Shown here in pieces: positions 1 to 10,047 of a stretch of DNA of 64,000 nucleotides. A model generated the notes under the pieces. It made no database searches, was not told the DNA's origin, and was given only the letters and a program-made list of their open reading frames with translations. The DNA is taken from contig NZ_LT965953.1 in assembly GCF_900240995.1 (NCBI RefSeq), forward strand, positions 1,261,303 to 1,325,302, in the 5' to 3' direction. The translations under genes were made by a program, and so were the position numbers. The number at the start of each line of letters is the position of its first letter. Position 1 is the first letter of the stretch. Origin of the DNA: Bacillus sp. Marseille-P3661 (GTDB lineage: Bacteria; Bacillota; Bacilli; Bacillales; Bacillaceae_J).

Positions 1-1
1 A

Positions 2-535
2 AATATTTTTGGGACTATATATGGTTATATATGGTATGGGTGGCAGCTAGCTGAAACACCAGCACATTTTTTAATATTTGTCCCAGATAGTCCAACGGCT
101 AGTTTATTTTTTGTTTTTGTATTAATTGCCTTTTTAATGCGACAAAATTGGCCATTAATTGAAGCTTTAGCGATTGTAACTTTATTTAAATATGGAATAT
201 GGGCTGTCGTTATGAATTTACTTGTATTACAGGCTTCAGGAGGCTTGCCATTGCAAGGCTATATGTTAATCGTTTCACATTTAGCAATGGCAATCGAAGG
301 GTTATTATTTGCACCATATTATCGTATAAAAATATGGCATTTAATTATAGCTGCTGTTTGGACTCTACATAATGATGTGATTGATTATGTCTTTTTTATG
401 CTGCCGCGCTATCAAATGTTAAATGAATTCACGCCACAAATTGGTTATTTTACCTTCTGGCTCAGCATATTATCTATCACTTTTGCCTATTGGTTATGTG
501 TTAGAAAGAATCACTATAAAACGACCCTTATTTAA
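2..535 (+). CDS. ypjA: YpjA, DUF1405 membrane protein (5' end outside window)
   Basis: The reading frame is open from base 2 to the stop at 533-535, so the gene begins upstream of the window. The visible 177 residues are strongly hydrophobic with about five membrane segments. The near-N-terminal stretch 'GTIYGYIWYG' followed by 'FVPDSPTASLFF' is what I recall from the DUF1405/YpjA family. An internal ATG at 137 is not needed as a start. Function is unknown in the family. It is followed by ypjB, as in B. subtilis downstream of the qcr operon. Confidence 0.85.
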   Translation, partial: NIFGTIYGYIWYGWQLAETPAHFLIFVPDSPTASLFFVFVLIAFLMRQNWPLIEALAIVTLFKYGIWAVVMNLLVLQASGGLPLQGYMLIVSHLAMAIEGLLFAPYYRIKIWHLIIAAVWTLHNDVIDYVFFMLPRYQMLNEFTPQIGYFTFWLSILSITFAYWLCVRKNHYKTTLI

Positions 536-591
536 TGTTCTACTCTTGTCCTTTCGCACATAAGATTTACTAAGCTTAAGGAGGGACAAGT

Positions 592-1374
592 ATGAGGAAA
601 ATCGTATTTATTTTGTTATTTCTAATGTTTTTTTCGTTACCTCATTCTATAAATGCGCAAAACGATGAGGCGTGGTCTTACTTAGATGATATTGTTGATC
701 AAGCCCTTCTATTAACAAAACAGGAAAAATACGAAGAAGCTAAAAAAATGCTTACACATTTTTCTGAGCAATTTATGAAAACATATCCAAAAGATGAAAA
801 CATTACGATGAATGATTTAAGGGTAATTACTATCACAACTGATGAAGCACTAAAAGCTTTAACAGCTGTTAACCAAGAACGTCAAGATAGTGTGAAAAAA
901 GTAACACAGTTACGTTTAGCCATTGATGCCCTTCATTCTGAACATCAGCCTCTTTGGAAAGAGATGGAAAACACAATACTAAAAAGTTTTAATGCTCTGA
1001 AGTCAGCAGCTCTTAATAACGAAAATGAAAATTTTAAGCAGCAATTTAATGAGTTTTCAGAGCATTTATCTATAATTTATCCAAGTTTAGTTATTGATCT
1101 AGACCCTGACCAAATTGCTAAGCTGGATTCCCATATTCGCTTTTTAGAGAAGTATGATAGTGTTAGTGGGAAAAATAAAAAAGAACACCTTGAGCTAATG
1201 GAAAAAGACTTGTTAATTATTTTTGGCAGTATGGAAGAAAATGAAGTGGATCCCTCATTTATTTGGGTGATGGTTACGACAGGTAGCATTATTTTCTCTA
1301 CATTACTTTATGTAGGTTGGAGAAAATATAAGAGTGAGCAAATAAGTACAATTAAATTCCGCGGGCGTCATTAA
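592..1374 (+). CDS. ypjB: sporulation protein YpjB
   Basis: A 260-residue protein with a cleavable signal sequence (about residues 1-22, ending 'SINA') and a single C-terminal membrane helix near residues 221-243 followed by a basic tail. The body is a predicted helical extracytoplasmic domain. Size, topology and position between ypjA and ypjC/ypjD match the Bacillus YpjB sporulation protein family, whose molecular role is not established. The start has a strong AAGGAGGG site about 7 bases upstream. Confidence 0.85.
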   Translation: MRKIVFILLFLMFFSLPHSINAQNDEAWSYLDDIVDQALLLTKQEKYEEAKKMLTHFSEQFMKTYPKDENITMNDLRVITITTDEALKALTAVNQERQDSVKKVTQLRLAIDALHSEHQPLWKEMENTILKSFNALKSAALNNENENFKQQFNEFSEHLSIIYPSLVIDLDPDQIAKLDSHIRFLEKYDSVSGKNKKEHLELMEKDLLIIFGSMEENEVDPSFIWVMVTTGSIIFSTLLYVGWRKYKSEQISTIKFRGRH

Positions 1375-1482
1375 TTATTATAGTTATTTTCAATATAATA
1401 TATCTTGAGAGTTCTGAATTGACGTACTAATATACTTTCAACTAAAATCAAATTAACTATAATAAATGGAGTGATGTAAAGC

Positions 1483-2166
1483 ATGGGAGGATTTTTAGTT
1501 TATTTTGCGCTAATTATTATAATACCGCTATGGGCTCAATTTAGGGTGAAGAGTGCTTATCGTAAATATTCTCAAATACCTGCATCGTCTGGTATGACGG
1601 GTGCGCAAGTAGCTCGGAAAATATTAGATGATAATGGTTTGTATAGTGTTAAAGTAGAGGAGACTCCTGGAACGTTATCAGATCATTACGACCCTAGATC
1701 CAAAACAGTGCGCTTATCAACAAACAATTTTTATGGCAACTCAATAGCTGGTGCTGCTGTCGCAGCTCATGAAGTCGGCCATGCTATCCAAGATCAACAA
1801 GACTATGTTCCGTTACGTTTTAGACATGCTTTAGTACCAGTAGCAAATCTTGGCTCAAATCTTTCTTGGATTTTAATAATGATTGGTATTTTTGCTGGGT
1901 TGAGTGGGTTGCTACTTTTAGGTATTATTTTTATGGCTGCGGCAGTGTTGTTTCAATTGGTTACGTTGCCAGTTGAATTTAATGCGTCAAGCCGTGCTAT
2001 GAATGAAATTGTATCCGCCGGAATTATCCGTAACGATGAAGAGCGCGAGACTCGTAAGGTTTTGAATGCAGCAGCTCTTACCTACGTAGCAGCAGCTCTT
2101 GTTGCTGTCCTAGAATTAGTTCGTCTCCTTCTAATGTATACTGGTATGGTAGGAAATGACGACTAG
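1483..2166 (+). CDS. YugP-type membrane zinc metallopeptidase
   Basis: A 227-residue membrane protease of the neutral zinc metallopeptidase YugP family. An N-terminal membrane helix (residues 3-20) is followed by a catalytic motif HEVGH at residues 96-100, then two adjacent hydrophobic segments (about 125-160) and a C-terminal helix (about 195-220). The HExxH histidines and glutamate are intact. Substrate is unknown. B. subtilis yugP lies elsewhere, so its place between ypjB and ypjC is a lineage difference. A stem-loop terminator follows at 2220-2262. Confidence 0.85.
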   Translation: MGGFLVYFALIIIIPLWAQFRVKSAYRKYSQIPASSGMTGAQVARKILDDNGLYSVKVEETPGTLSDHYDPRSKTVRLSTNNFYGNSIAGAAVAAHEVGHAIQDQQDYVPLRFRHALVPVANLGSNLSWILIMIGIFAGLSGLLLLGIIFMAAAVLFQLVTLPVEFNASSRAMNEIVSAGIIRNDEERETRKVLNAAALTYVAAALVAVLELVRLLLMYTGMVGNDD

Positions 2167-2219
2167 TTTCTCATTGTACAAAAACGATTAATTAGCAGAC
2201 TTTTCTAAACATAGAATGA

Positions 2220-2262
2220 ACACATGGTGATTTTCTCTTTGATTATCACCATGTGTTTTTTT
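2220..2262 (+). terminator. intrinsic terminator after the YugP-type gene
   Basis: A 12-bp stem (ACACATGGTGAT paired with ATCACCATGTGT) with a loop of about 13 bases runs straight into seven T residues. It ends transcription from the left and lies 33 bases from the end of the convergent minus-strand ypjC. Confidence 0.85.
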
Positions 2263-2294
2263 AGGATTTGGAACTATTGGGTTATTTTACTTTT

Positions 2295-3167
2295 CTATTT
2301 TTCAATTGGTTTTTTGTTTTCATCTAAGGTAAACCCTTCACCAAGAACATCATGAACATCTGTTACGGCTACAAAAGCGTTAGGATCGATCGAAATAATT
2401 ATATCCTTTAATCTAACTATTTCATTTCGACCTACAATGCAATATAAAACATTCCTTTCGATACCTGTAAAGCGGCCAACTCCCTTAAGGACTGTAACTC
2501 CACGGTCCATTGTATCCATTATTTCAGTAGCTATCTTATCATTTTGATCTGAAATTATTGTAGCTCCTTTTGCTGCATAAGCGCCCTCTTGCATAAAATC
2601 AATAACTTTTGCTCCAACAAATACTGCTACCAATGTATACATAGCTTCACGGTATGATAAATAAACGAGCGAGGTAAGAATTACTACTGCATCAAATAAA
2701 AACATTGTTTTACCCATGCTCCAACCGACATATTTATAAACTAATCTTGCGATAATATCGACTCCACCAGTTGTTCCGCCATAACGGAAAATAATGCCAA
2801 GACCTACTCCAAGAAACACCCCGGCAAATAAAGCAGCTAAAGCCAGATCATCATGCAATGGCATTGATAAAGGACTATAACGCTGAAATATCCATAAATA
2901 AATCGATACACTGAATGTTCCTATAACTGTGTATATAAAGGCATTTCGTCCAAGTAATTTCCAGCCAATAAAAAATATTGGTATATTTAAGACGAGGTTA
3001 GTAATAGAAGGATCTATATTAAATAGAAAATAAAATAATAATGTAATGCCAGTAAATCCACCTTCAGCAAGACTATTCTCCATATTAAAATGTACAATCC
3101 CAAAAGAAAAAATGGCTGAACCGAGTAAAATAAACAAAATATTTATTAACTTAATGTCCACCTTCAT
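2295..3167 (-). CDS. ypjC: YitT-family membrane protein (YpjC)
   Basis: 290 residues: five to six membrane helices in the first 190 residues (YitT/DUF161 region, with 'GGTTGGVDIIARLV' near residue 130) and a soluble C-terminal DUF2179 domain of about 80 residues ('RGVTVLKGVGRFTG', 'VAVTDVHDVLGEGF'). The family is widespread in Firmicutes with no proven transport substrate. It is transcribed against its neighbours. The start has GGAGGG about 9 bases upstream on the minus strand. Confidence 0.85.
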   Translation of the reverse strand: MKVDIKLINILFILLGSAIFSFGIVHFNMENSLAEGGFTGITLLFYFLFNIDPSITNLVLNIPIFFIGWKLLGRNAFIYTVIGTFSVSIYLWIFQRYSPLSMPLHDDLALAALFAGVFLGVGLGIIFRYGGTTGGVDIIARLVYKYVGWSMGKTMFLFDAVVILTSLVYLSYREAMYTLVAVFVGAKVIDFMQEGAYAAKGATIISDQNDKIATEIMDTMDRGVTVLKGVGRFTGIERNVLYCIVGRNEIVRLKDIIISIDPNAFVAVTDVHDVLGEGFTLDENKKPIEK

Positions 3168-3344
3168 AAAACTGAACCCTCCTGTTACTATTGGTGATCA
3201 ACATTATTGATATTGTTAGTATGGAAAAATTACAAATAAATACACAAGATATATTTAAATTGGTGAATTAACTAAATATTTGTCAAAATGACTAATTTTA
3301 GCTAACATGAGATAATAGAAACTAAGTCTCATGGAGTGGATAAT

Positions 3345-3671
3345 TTGGAACAAAAAACAATGAAAGATATGCAAGACGAAGTAGATCAATACATAAGTCA
3401 ATTTAAAGAAGGGTACTTTAGTCCGCTAGCGATGTTAGCACGAATGACTGAGGAGCTTGGAGAACTAGCAAGAGAGATTAACCATTATTATGGGGAAAAG
3501 CCAAAAAAAGTAGATGAAGAAGAAAAAACAATTGAGCAGGAAATGGGAGATATACTTTTTGTTCTTATATGTTTTGCAAATTCACTAAATATCAGTCTAG
3601 ATGAATCATTTGATTTAGTAATGAAAAAGTTCAATACAAGAGATAAAAACCGTTGGACAAGAAAAGAGTAG
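3345..3671 (+). CDS. ypjD: MazG-like nucleotide pyrophosphohydrolase YpjD
   Basis: A small all-alpha MazG-fold protein of about 108 residues. The metal-binding motif of the family is visible as EELGELARE followed about 35 residues later by EMGDILFVLICFANSL, with a C-terminal RDKNRWTRKE tail as in other YpjD proteins. It probably hydrolyses non-canonical NTPs. I chose the TTG at 3345 because GGAG lies 8 bases upstream and the product MEQKTMKDMQ matches YpjD N-termini. An upstream in-frame GTG at 3336 overlaps that ribosome site. It is the first gene of the run to birA. Confidence 0.8.
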   Translation: MEQKTMKDMQDEVDQYISQFKEGYFSPLAMLARMTEELGELAREINHYYGEKPKKVDEEEKTIEQEMGDILFVLICFANSLNISLDESFDLVMKKFNTRDKNRWTRKE

Positions 3672-3683
3672 GAGGAATTAATG

Positions 3684-4487
3684 ATGGAAAAGAACATACG
3701 AATTATTGTTGCAGGACCTAGGGGGAAAATGGGGCAGGAAGCTTTAAAACTAATCCAAGCTACCGAACACTTCGAACTAGTTGCGGCTATTGATAGAAAA
3801 TTCGGAGGACAACTCATTTCAAGTATTGAAGGACTTCCAGCAATTGATGCGCCAATCTATGATGATGTTGAAAAATGTTTCCAAGAAATAAAAGCGGATG
3901 TTTTAGTTGATTTAACAACACCTGAAATTGGCCGTAAACATACAGAAGCCGCATTGCGTTATGGAATTCGTCCAGTAGTTGGAACTACAGGCTTTAACGA
4001 AACAGAATTAAAGGATTTAGCAAAAACAGCAGAAGAGAAAAAAATTGGTGTGATTATTGCGCCAAACTTTGCAATAGGTGCGATTCTAATGATGAAATTT
4101 GCCCAAATGGCTGCAAAATATTTTCCTGATGTGGAAATAATTGAACAACATCATGATCAAAAGCTTGATGCACCGTCTGGAACTGCTATTAAAACAGCAG
4201 AGTTAATAAAGATGGAACGGGCTCAGAAAGCACAAGGCCATCCAAATGAAAAGGAAACATTGCAAGGTGCAAGGGGAGCAGACCTAGATGGAATGCGAAT
4301 TCATAGTGTACGACTTCCTGGCCTAGTTGCTCACCAAGAAGTGCTTTTCGGCGGTAATGGACAACTACTAACAATTCGTCATGATTCTCTCCATCGTTCT
4401 TCATTTATGTCCGGTGTTAAACTTGCTGTTGAAACGATTATGAAAATTGATGTTTTAGTTTACGGTTTAGAAAACATAATGGAATAG
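3684..4487 (+). CDS. dapB: 4-hydroxy-tetrahydrodipicolinate reductase
   Basis: Cytoplasmic enzyme reducing 4-hydroxy-tetrahydrodipicolinate with NAD(P)H in lysine and diaminopimelate synthesis. The pathway also supplies dipicolinate for spores. The Rossmann motif VAGPRGKMG is at the N-terminus, the GTTGF loop is near residue 100, and the catalytic signature [15 protein letters not shown] is near residues 154-168; about 267 residues is the usual length. Two consecutive ATG codons (3681, 3684) are possible starts. 3684 sits 8 bases from AGGAGG. mgsA follows 12 bases later, suggesting one operon. Confidence 0.95.
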   Translation: MEKNIRIIVAGPRGKMGQEALKLIQATEHFELVAAIDRKFGGQLISSIEGLPAIDAPIYDDVEKCFQEIKADVLVDLTTPEIGRKHTEAALRYGIRPVVGTTGFNETELKDLAKTAEEKKIGVIIAPNFAIGAILMMKFAQMAAKYFPDVEIIEQHHDQKLDAPSGTAIKTAELIKMERAQKAQGHPNEKETLQGARGADLDGMRIHSVRLPGLVAHQEVLFGGNGQLLTIRHDSLHRSSFMSGVKLAVETIMKIDVLVYGLENIME

Positions 4488-4499
4488 GGGAGAATACGG

Positions 4500-4898
4500 A
4501 TGAACATCGCATTAATTGCCCATGACAATAAAAAAGAATCGTTAATTCAGTTCGTTTCTGCTTATAAACCTATATTGGAAGAGCATTCATTATTTGCAAC
4601 CGGCACTACAGGTTTAAAAATTATTGAAGCGACAGGATTGAATGTCTATCGCTTTCAATCCGGACCATTAGGTGGAGATCAGGAAATAGGATCATTGATT
4701 GCAAAAAATGAAATGGACATGGTCATCTTTTTTAGGGATCCATTAACAGCTCAGCCGCATGAACCAGATGTTAGTGCGTTGCTGCGTCTTTGTGACGTTT
4801 ATAATATACCGCTTGCGTCTAATATGGGGACAGCGGAAATATTAATTCACGGCTTAGAACGCGGTGATTTTAATTGGAGGACAATACAGGACAAGTAG
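4500..4898 (+). CDS. mgsA: methylglyoxal synthase
   Basis: 132 residues; converts dihydroxyacetone phosphate to methylglyoxal and phosphate, a relief valve for sugar-phosphate overload. The N-terminal [10 protein letters not shown] holds the conserved His-Asp pair, and [13 protein letters not shown] (about residues 52-64) carries the catalytic aspartate. '[12 protein letters not shown]' completes the phosphate site. It lies between dapB and bshB1 as in B. subtilis. The link to bacillithiol genes downstream makes sense because thiols detoxify methylglyoxal. Confidence 0.95.
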   Translation: MNIALIAHDNKKESLIQFVSAYKPILEEHSLFATGTTGLKIIEATGLNVYRFQSGPLGGDQEIGSLIAKNEMDMVIFFRDPLTAQPHEPDVSALLRLCDVYNIPLASNMGTAEILIHGLERGDFNWRTIQDK

Positions 4899-4908
4899 GG
4901 GAATAAAA

Positions 4909-5628
4909 ATGGATATAAATGGTGTTGACATATTGGCATTTGGTGCACATGCTGATGATGTTGAAATCGGAATGGCAGGAACTATTTTTAAATATAGTAA
5001 AAAAGAGTATAAAATAGCAATCTGTGATTTAACAGAAGCCGAACTTTCATCAAATGGAAATGTTATTTTAAGAAAACAAGAGGCGCAACAGGCTGCAACA
5101 ATTTTAAATGTACATAAGCGAGTTAATCTTGGCTTGCCTGATAGGGGGTTATTGGTTGCCGAAAAATATATTAATAGGATTGTTACGCTTATTAGACAAT
5201 TAAAACCAAGGGTTATTTTTTCACCTTATCATAAAGACCGCCATCCAGATCATGGCCAATGCGGACATTTGGTGAGAGAAGCAATTTTTTCAGCTGGAAT
5301 TAGGAAGTATGAAGATGATTTAGGACTTTCCGCACATCGCGTGAGTAATCACTATTCTTATATGATCAATGGTTTTCACCATCCAGATTTTGTAATAGAT
5401 ATTACTGCTGAAATGGATACAAAGATAACGGCACTTAAAGCTTATCACAGCCAGTTTGAAGTTCTAACGGGCAGTGTAGATACCCCCTTAACACATGGCT
5501 ACATTGAGACTGTTGAGGCACGAGATCGTCTCTTTGGAAAAGAAGTGGGTGTCACCTTTGCAGAAGGCTTTATTTCGGAAAAACCGTTGCTGTTAAGTTG
5601 TGATTTCTTTGAAAGAGGTTCAGTATGA
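4909..5628 (+). CDS. bshB1: bacillithiol biosynthesis deacetylase BshB1
   Basis: LmbE/PIG-L family zinc deacetylase that removes acetate from GlcNAc-malate in bacillithiol synthesis. The zinc motif [10 protein letters not shown] is at residues 9-18 and a second histidine cluster HPDHGQCGH is near residue 108. The start at ATG 4909 has TAGGGGA upstream and gives [15 protein letters not shown] longer in-frame start at 4864 would run inside mgsA and has no ribosome site. The stop overlaps the start of bshA (ATGA), indicating coupled translation. Confidence 0.93.
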   Translation: MDINGVDILAFGAHADDVEIGMAGTIFKYSKKEYKIAICDLTEAELSSNGNVILRKQEAQQAATILNVHKRVNLGLPDRGLLVAEKYINRIVTLIRQLKPRVIFSPYHKDRHPDHGQCGHLVREAIFSAGIRKYEDDLGLSAHRVSNHYSYMINGFHHPDFVIDITAEMDTKITALKAYHSQFEVLTGSVDTPLTHGYIETVEARDRLFGKEVGVTFAEGFISEKPLLLSCDFFERGSV

Positions 5629-6755
5629 AGATGAAAATTGGCATTACATGTTATCCAACTGTCGGGGGTTCGGGTGTAATAGCAACCGAGTTAGGAAAAT
5701 TGTTAGCAGAACGAGGACACGAGGTCCATTTTATTGCGTCAAGCGTGCCATTTCGTTTGAATAAATGGTACTCGAATTTATATTTCCATGAAGTAGATGT
5801 AAATCAGTATTCGGTGTTCAAATATCCACCCTATGACTTATCATTAGCAAGCAAAATGGCTGAGGTTGCAAAGCGAGAAGAGTTAGATTTACTTCATGTT
5901 CACTATGCAATCCCACATGCAATCTGTGCTTTTCTTGCCAAACAAATGGTAGGAGAACACCTTAAAATTGTAACCACCTTACATGGCACGGATATTACCG
6001 TATTAGGTCATGATCCGTCATTAAGTGAACTTATCCGTTTTGGAATTGAAAAATCAGATACAGTAACAGCTGTTTCAAATCATCTTAAAGAAGAGACACA
6101 GACATTACTAGAAACAACCAAGCCAATTGAAACTGTTTATAATTTTGTCGATGAACGCGTGTATTATAAGCGTGAGGCACATCCATTAAAAAGACAATAT
6201 GGAATTTGTGATGATGAAAAGGTGATCATACACGTATCTAACTTTCGTCAAGTTAAGCGGGTACCCGATGTTATTCTAGCTTTTGAACGCATTCAAAAAG
6301 AAGTAAATGCAAAATTATTGTTGATTGGCGATGGTCCTGAATTTACAGTTGTTTGTAAAATGGTAAAAGAAAAGGGACTCGCTCATCGTGTGAGATTTTT
6401 AGGAAAACAAGAAAATATTGAAGAAATATTTTCATTTAGCGATTTAAAACTTTTACTTTCTGAAAAAGAAAGTTTTGGCCTTGTAATATTAGAAGCGATG
6501 GCGTGTGGGGTGCCAAGCGTCGCTACAAATGTTGGCGGCATACCAGAGGTTATTGAAGATGGAATCACTGGCTATATCTGTGAACTCGGTGATATTGAGG
6601 ATATTGCTAACAAATCAATTAAATTGCTAACCGATGATAAGTTACATAAACAAATGAGTGATATGGGGATCATCCGTACGGAATCATCATTTAATTCAAA
6701 AGAAATTGTGAAACAATATGAGCAGATATATTATCGGACCATATCAGAAAAGTGA
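5625..6755 (+). CDS. bshA: N-acetyl-alpha-D-glucosaminyl L-malate synthase BshA
   Basis: GT4-family glycosyltransferase (376 residues) that joins UDP-GlcNAc and malate in the first step of bacillithiol synthesis. The N-terminal [19 protein letters not shown] is the BshA nucleotide-sugar loop, and the retaining-GT E-x7-E motif occurs at '[17 protein letters not shown]' followed by VGGIPE. It starts at 5625, overlapping the bshB1 stop by four bases. cca starts 11 bases after its stop. Confidence 0.95.
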   Translation: MKMKIGITCYPTVGGSGVIATELGKLLAERGHEVHFIASSVPFRLNKWYSNLYFHEVDVNQYSVFKYPPYDLSLASKMAEVAKREELDLLHVHYAIPHAICAFLAKQMVGEHLKIVTTLHGTDITVLGHDPSLSELIRFGIEKSDTVTAVSNHLKEETQTLLETTKPIETVYNFVDERVYYKREAHPLKRQYGICDDEKVIIHVSNFRQVKRVPDVILAFERIQKEVNAKLLLIGDGPEFTVVCKMVKEKGLAHRVRFLGKQENIEEIFSFSDLKLLLSEKESFGLVILEAMACGVPSVATNVGGIPEVIEDGITGYICELGDIEDIANKSIKLLTDDKLHKQMSDMGIIRTESSFNSKEIVKQYEQIYYRTISEK

Positions 6756-6765
6756 GGCGTCTTGT

Positions 6766-7959
6766 ATGGAGGAGTCTTTTAAGAAGGCACTACCAATCAT
6801 AGAGACTTTAAACGCAGCGGGTTATGAGGCTTTTTTTGTAGGTGGGTCTGTGCGGGATGTTCTTCTAAACCGACCGATTAGAGATATTGATATTGCAACA
6901 TCAGCGTTGCCACAACATGTACAAGCACTGTTCAGTAAAACAATACCCGTTGGAATTGAACATGGGACAGTGGTTGTACTATGGGATAATGATCAATATG
7001 AGGTTACTACCTATCGCATTGATGGAAAATATGAGGATTATCGACGTCCTAGTGAAGTGGAATTTGTGGGCTCCCTTGAAAAAGATTTAGGTCGCCGTGA
7101 CTTCACAATAAATGCTATTGCGATGGACAAACTGGGTAAAATCGTCGATCCATATAATGGGGAAAGGGATATCCAAAATAGATATATCCAAACTGTTGGG
7201 AATCCGAATGAGCGCTTTTCTGAGGATCCTTTAAGGATGATGAGAGCCGTAAGATTTATAAGTCAATTAGATTTTGATTTATGTAAGGAAACGGAACAAT
7301 CTATCCTTAAGAATGCGGAGTTATTAAAAAACATATCCGTTGAAAGAGTGTTAGCAGAATTCGAAAAACTGCTCGAGGGTGTGGGTGTTCATCAAGCCTT
7401 AGCATATATTGTGAAGTTAAATCTATATTTATTTCTACCAATGTTTGCCCAGAAAAAAAAGGAATTACTGTACTTTATAAAATACTTACCTACTAACCTA
7501 AAACTTGACGAGAAATGGTCACTGCTTATTTTGACATTAAATATTGTAGATATCGAGCAGTTTTTCAAGGAGTGGAAATGCTCAAAGCAACGTATAAAAA
7601 TAACAAAAGCACACATACAAGCGTATCAGGATTTTAAACAAAAAGGACTGTTACCATATACAATATATTTTCATGGACAGGATATTATCCAATCAGCAAT
7701 TAAGCTAGATGCAGTTTTAACTGGATGTGATCATACTGAGCTCCTATTAAAATCGGAAAACATTTATCGAGCCTTACCTATCCAATCAAGAAAACAGCTT
7801 GCAGTAACTGGTAGAGATCTTTTGAAATGGTTCAGTAAACAAGGAGGGCCATGGCTGTCTAAATTAATTGACACCATCGAAAAAGCAGTGGTGAATAAAG
7901 AAGTAAAAAATAGTAAAGCTGAAATAAAGGAGTGGCTCGATTCATGCAATCTACTATAA
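6766..7959 (+). CDS. cca: CCA tRNA nucleotidyltransferase
   Basis: Adds or repairs the 3' CCA of tRNA; class II nucleotidyltransferase of 397 residues. The active-site GGSVRD is followed by RDIDIAT (the DxD metal ligands), and RRDFTINAIAMD and RMMRAVRF match the neck region. ATG 6766 is chosen because a GTGAGG site precedes it and upstream codons would overlap bshA. Its last codons overlap birA, so translation is probably coupled. B. subtilis calls this gene cca or papS. Confidence 0.93.
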   Translation: MEESFKKALPIIETLNAAGYEAFFVGGSVRDVLLNRPIRDIDIATSALPQHVQALFSKTIPVGIEHGTVVVLWDNDQYEVTTYRIDGKYEDYRRPSEVEFVGSLEKDLGRRDFTINAIAMDKLGKIVDPYNGERDIQNRYIQTVGNPNERFSEDPLRMMRAVRFISQLDFDLCKETEQSILKNAELLKNISVERVLAEFEKLLEGVGVHQALAYIVKLNLYLFLPMFAQKKKELLYFIKYLPTNLKLDEKWSLLILTLNIVDIEQFFKEWKCSKQRIKITKAHIQAYQDFKQKGLLPYTIYFHGQDIIQSAIKLDAVLTGCDHTELLLKSENIYRALPIQSRKQLAVTGRDLLKWFSKQGGPWLSKLIDTIEKAVVNKEVKNSKAEIKEWLDSCNLL

Positions 7960-8924
7960 GGAAGCAGTTACTAAAAATTTTTTCGGATCATGAAGGGGAG
8001 TTTGTGTCAGGGCAGATGCTAAGTGATTCATTAGGATGCTCAAGAACTGCTGTTTGGAAACATATTGAGGAATTGCGTAAAGATGGATATGAATTAGAAG
8101 CTGTACAACGAAAAGGCTATCGGATTGTAAGAAAGCCTGATAAAGTGAGTGGAAATGAAATACATCTTGGCTTAACGACAGAGTTTATTGGCCGACATGT
8201 TCATTATGAAGAGTCGGTCATGTCAACTCAGAAAATTGCTCATAAGCTTGCAACTGAAGGTGTTCCGGATGGTACAATTATTGTTGCTGAAGAACAAATA
8301 AACGGTAGAGGTCGACTTGACCGTACGTGGTTTTCACCAAAATATACTGGTATATGGGTTAGTATTATTTTAAAACCAAATATACCGCCACAACAAGCCC
8401 CACAGTTAACATTGTTAGCTGCTGTAAGTGTCGTAAGAGGGATTCATGCAGCAACCGGAATTCAATGCGATATTAAATGGCCCAATGATATATTAATAAA
8501 TGGGAAAAAGGCTGTAGGAATTTTAACCGAGTTACAAGCAGAAACCGACCGAATAAATGCAGTAATTATTGGAATGGGTATTAATGTAAATCAGCAAATT
8601 GAACATTTTCCAGAATCATTACAATCATTTGCAACATCACTTTCGTTAGAAAAAGGTAAAAAATTAAATCGCTCGGAAATTTTACAATCGATACTTAGAG
8701 AACTAGAAAACTTGTATATCGATTATTTAGAAAATGGTTTTCATGTTGTAAAGCTTCTATGGGAAAGTCATGCTATAAGTATTGGTAAACAAATTACGGC
8801 CAGAACATTATCTAAGACATTGCATGGAAAAGCATTAGGGATAACAGATGATGGAGTGCTGTTGCTCGAGGATAACAACGGGATGATTCATCATATTTAC
8901 TCTGCAGATATTGAAATAAATTGA
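7944..8924 (+). CDS. birA: bifunctional biotin-[acetyl-CoA-carboxylase] ligase / biotin operon repressor
   Basis: 326 residues: an N-terminal winged helix (DSLGCSRTAVWKHIEEL, about residues 25-41) and a biotin-protein ligase domain with the biotin loop NGRGRLDRTWFSP and the catalytic KWPNDILINGKK, then a small C-terminal SH3-like domain. It activates biotin to biotinyl-AMP and represses biotin genes. An upstream GTG (7932) overlaps the AAAGGAG ribosome site, which lies 11 bases from ATG 7944, so 7944 is preferred. It ends the run that begins at ypjD. Confidence 0.94.
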   Translation: MQSTIRKQLLKIFSDHEGEFVSGQMLSDSLGCSRTAVWKHIEELRKDGYELEAVQRKGYRIVRKPDKVSGNEIHLGLTTEFIGRHVHYEESVMSTQKIAHKLATEGVPDGTIIVAEEQINGRGRLDRTWFSPKYTGIWVSIILKPNIPPQQAPQLTLLAAVSVVRGIHAATGIQCDIKWPNDILINGKKAVGILTELQAETDRINAVIIGMGINVNQQIEHFPESLQSFATSLSLEKGKKLNRSEILQSILRELENLYIDYLENGFHVVKLLWESHAISIGKQITARTLSKTLHGKALGITDDGVLLLEDNNGMIHHIYSADIEIN

Positions 8925-8934
8925 AGAGTTTCTC

Positions 8935-9126
8935 TTTACATAAAAAAAGTTTTGTTATACTATCATTGTTAAGATGGGCAGTATCCGTAAGGAACTACAC
9001 CAATGAATTATATTTTGTCTAACATACTTAATTTAATACTGCCTTGATCCATTTCGGACTAGGACAGGGGATGAATAAACCGAAAAATTTTTACAATCCT
9101 TCTTTCCGTACGGAAAGAATTTTTTT
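8935..9126 (+). promoter_or_regulatory. promoter and structured panB leader (candidate pan-motif RNA)
   Basis: A sigma-A-like promoter (TTTACA at 8935-8940, TATACTAT at 8956-8963) precedes about 150 untranslated bases. GGCAGTAT (8977-8984) can pair with ATACTGCC (9036-9043). TTTCGG (9052-9057) can pair with CCGAAA (9080-9085) just ahead of a perfect terminator hairpin at 9100-9126. A conserved 'pan' RNA motif is known upstream of panB in Bacilli. Position and architecture fit, but I cannot check the covariance model. The leader most likely attenuates panBCD. Confidence 0.6.
9100..9126 (+). terminator. intrinsic terminator inside the panB leader
   Basis: TTCTTTCC-GTAC-GGAAAGAA forms a perfect 8-bp stem with a 4-base loop, directly followed by seven T residues, 86 bases before the panB start codon. 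Such a terminator in front of, not behind, a gene points to regulated read-through. Confidence 0.85.
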
Positions 9127-9212
9127 GTTATTAAGCAGAAAAATGTAGAAATTACTACTACGATTTTAATTAAATTCGGTTATCATTCCCTCTTAAAATG
9201 AGGAGGGAAAAG

Positions 9213-10046
9213 ATGAAAACTAAAAATGATTTTTTACAAATGAAAGCTAACAATGAACCGATTGTGATGGTCACGGCATATGATTACCCATCAGCATGTC
9301 TGGTTGAACAAGCAGGAGTGGACATGATACTTGTAGGCGACTCACTTGGTATGGTTGTTCTCGGTTATGAATCCACGGTCCCTGTAACAGTTGATGATAT
9401 GCTACATCATACAAAGGCTGTTTGTCGTGGGGCTAAGGATACATTCATTGTAACTGACATGCCTTTTATGAGCTACCATTTATCAGTAGAAGATACAATG
9501 AAAAATGCTAAGAGACTAATTCAAGATGGTGGAGCCCATGCTTTGAAAGTTGAAGGAGCAGGTGAAGTTATCAATACGATTGAGCGTTTAACCAGTGCAG
9601 GGGTGCCTGTTGTTGGACACCTTGGCTTAACACCACAGTCTGTTGGTGTTCTTGGTGGATATAAAGTTCAAGGAAAAGATGCTAAAACAGCTCAAAAACT
9701 AATGGATGATGCTAAAGCAGCAGAGAAAGCAGGTGCAATCGCTATTGTTTTAGAATGTGTGCCTAAACAAATTGCCGAGTTAATTTCAAAGGAACTAACT
9801 ATTCCAACTATCGGTATAGGTGCCGGGGTGCAAACGGATGGCCAAGTTTTAGTCTATCATGATATTATTCAAAATGGCTTTGGACATGTTCCAAAGTTTG
9901 TTAAACAATATACAAATATTAATCAGGAAATAAAGCTTGCAATATCACAGTATACGGCTGATGTGAAAAGTCGCCAATTCCCAGAAGATAAGCATTCTTT
10001 CACTATGAATGAAGAGCTGCTAGTGTCTCTGTACGGAGGAAAGTAA
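9213..10046 (+). CDS. panB: 3-methyl-2-oxobutanoate hydroxymethyltransferase
   Basis: First pantothenate-branch enzyme; transfers a hydroxymethyl group from methylene-tetrahydrofolate to alpha-ketoisovalerate. VTAYDYPSA, the metal-binding [14 protein letters not shown] and VTDMPFMSY are visible, and [10 protein letters not shown] lies near residue 134. 277 residues is normal. ATG 9213 has AGGAGGG 5-6 bases upstream; an in-frame ATG at 9198 lies ahead of that site and is rejected. panC follows after one base, panD after 12, forming a panBCD operon behind the structured leader. Confidence 0.95.
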   Translation: MKTKNDFLQMKANNEPIVMVTAYDYPSACLVEQAGVDMILVGDSLGMVVLGYESTVPVTVDDMLHHTKAVCRGAKDTFIVTDMPFMSYHLSVEDTMKNAKRLIQDGGAHALKVEGAGEVINTIERLTSAGVPVVGHLGLTPQSVGVLGGYKVQGKDAKTAQKLMDDAKAAEKAGAIAIVLECVPKQIAELISKELTIPTIGIGAGVQTDGQVLVYHDIIQNGFGHVPKFVKQYTNINQEIKLAISQYTADVKSRQFPEDKHSFTMNEELLVSLYGGK

Positions 10047-10047
10047 T

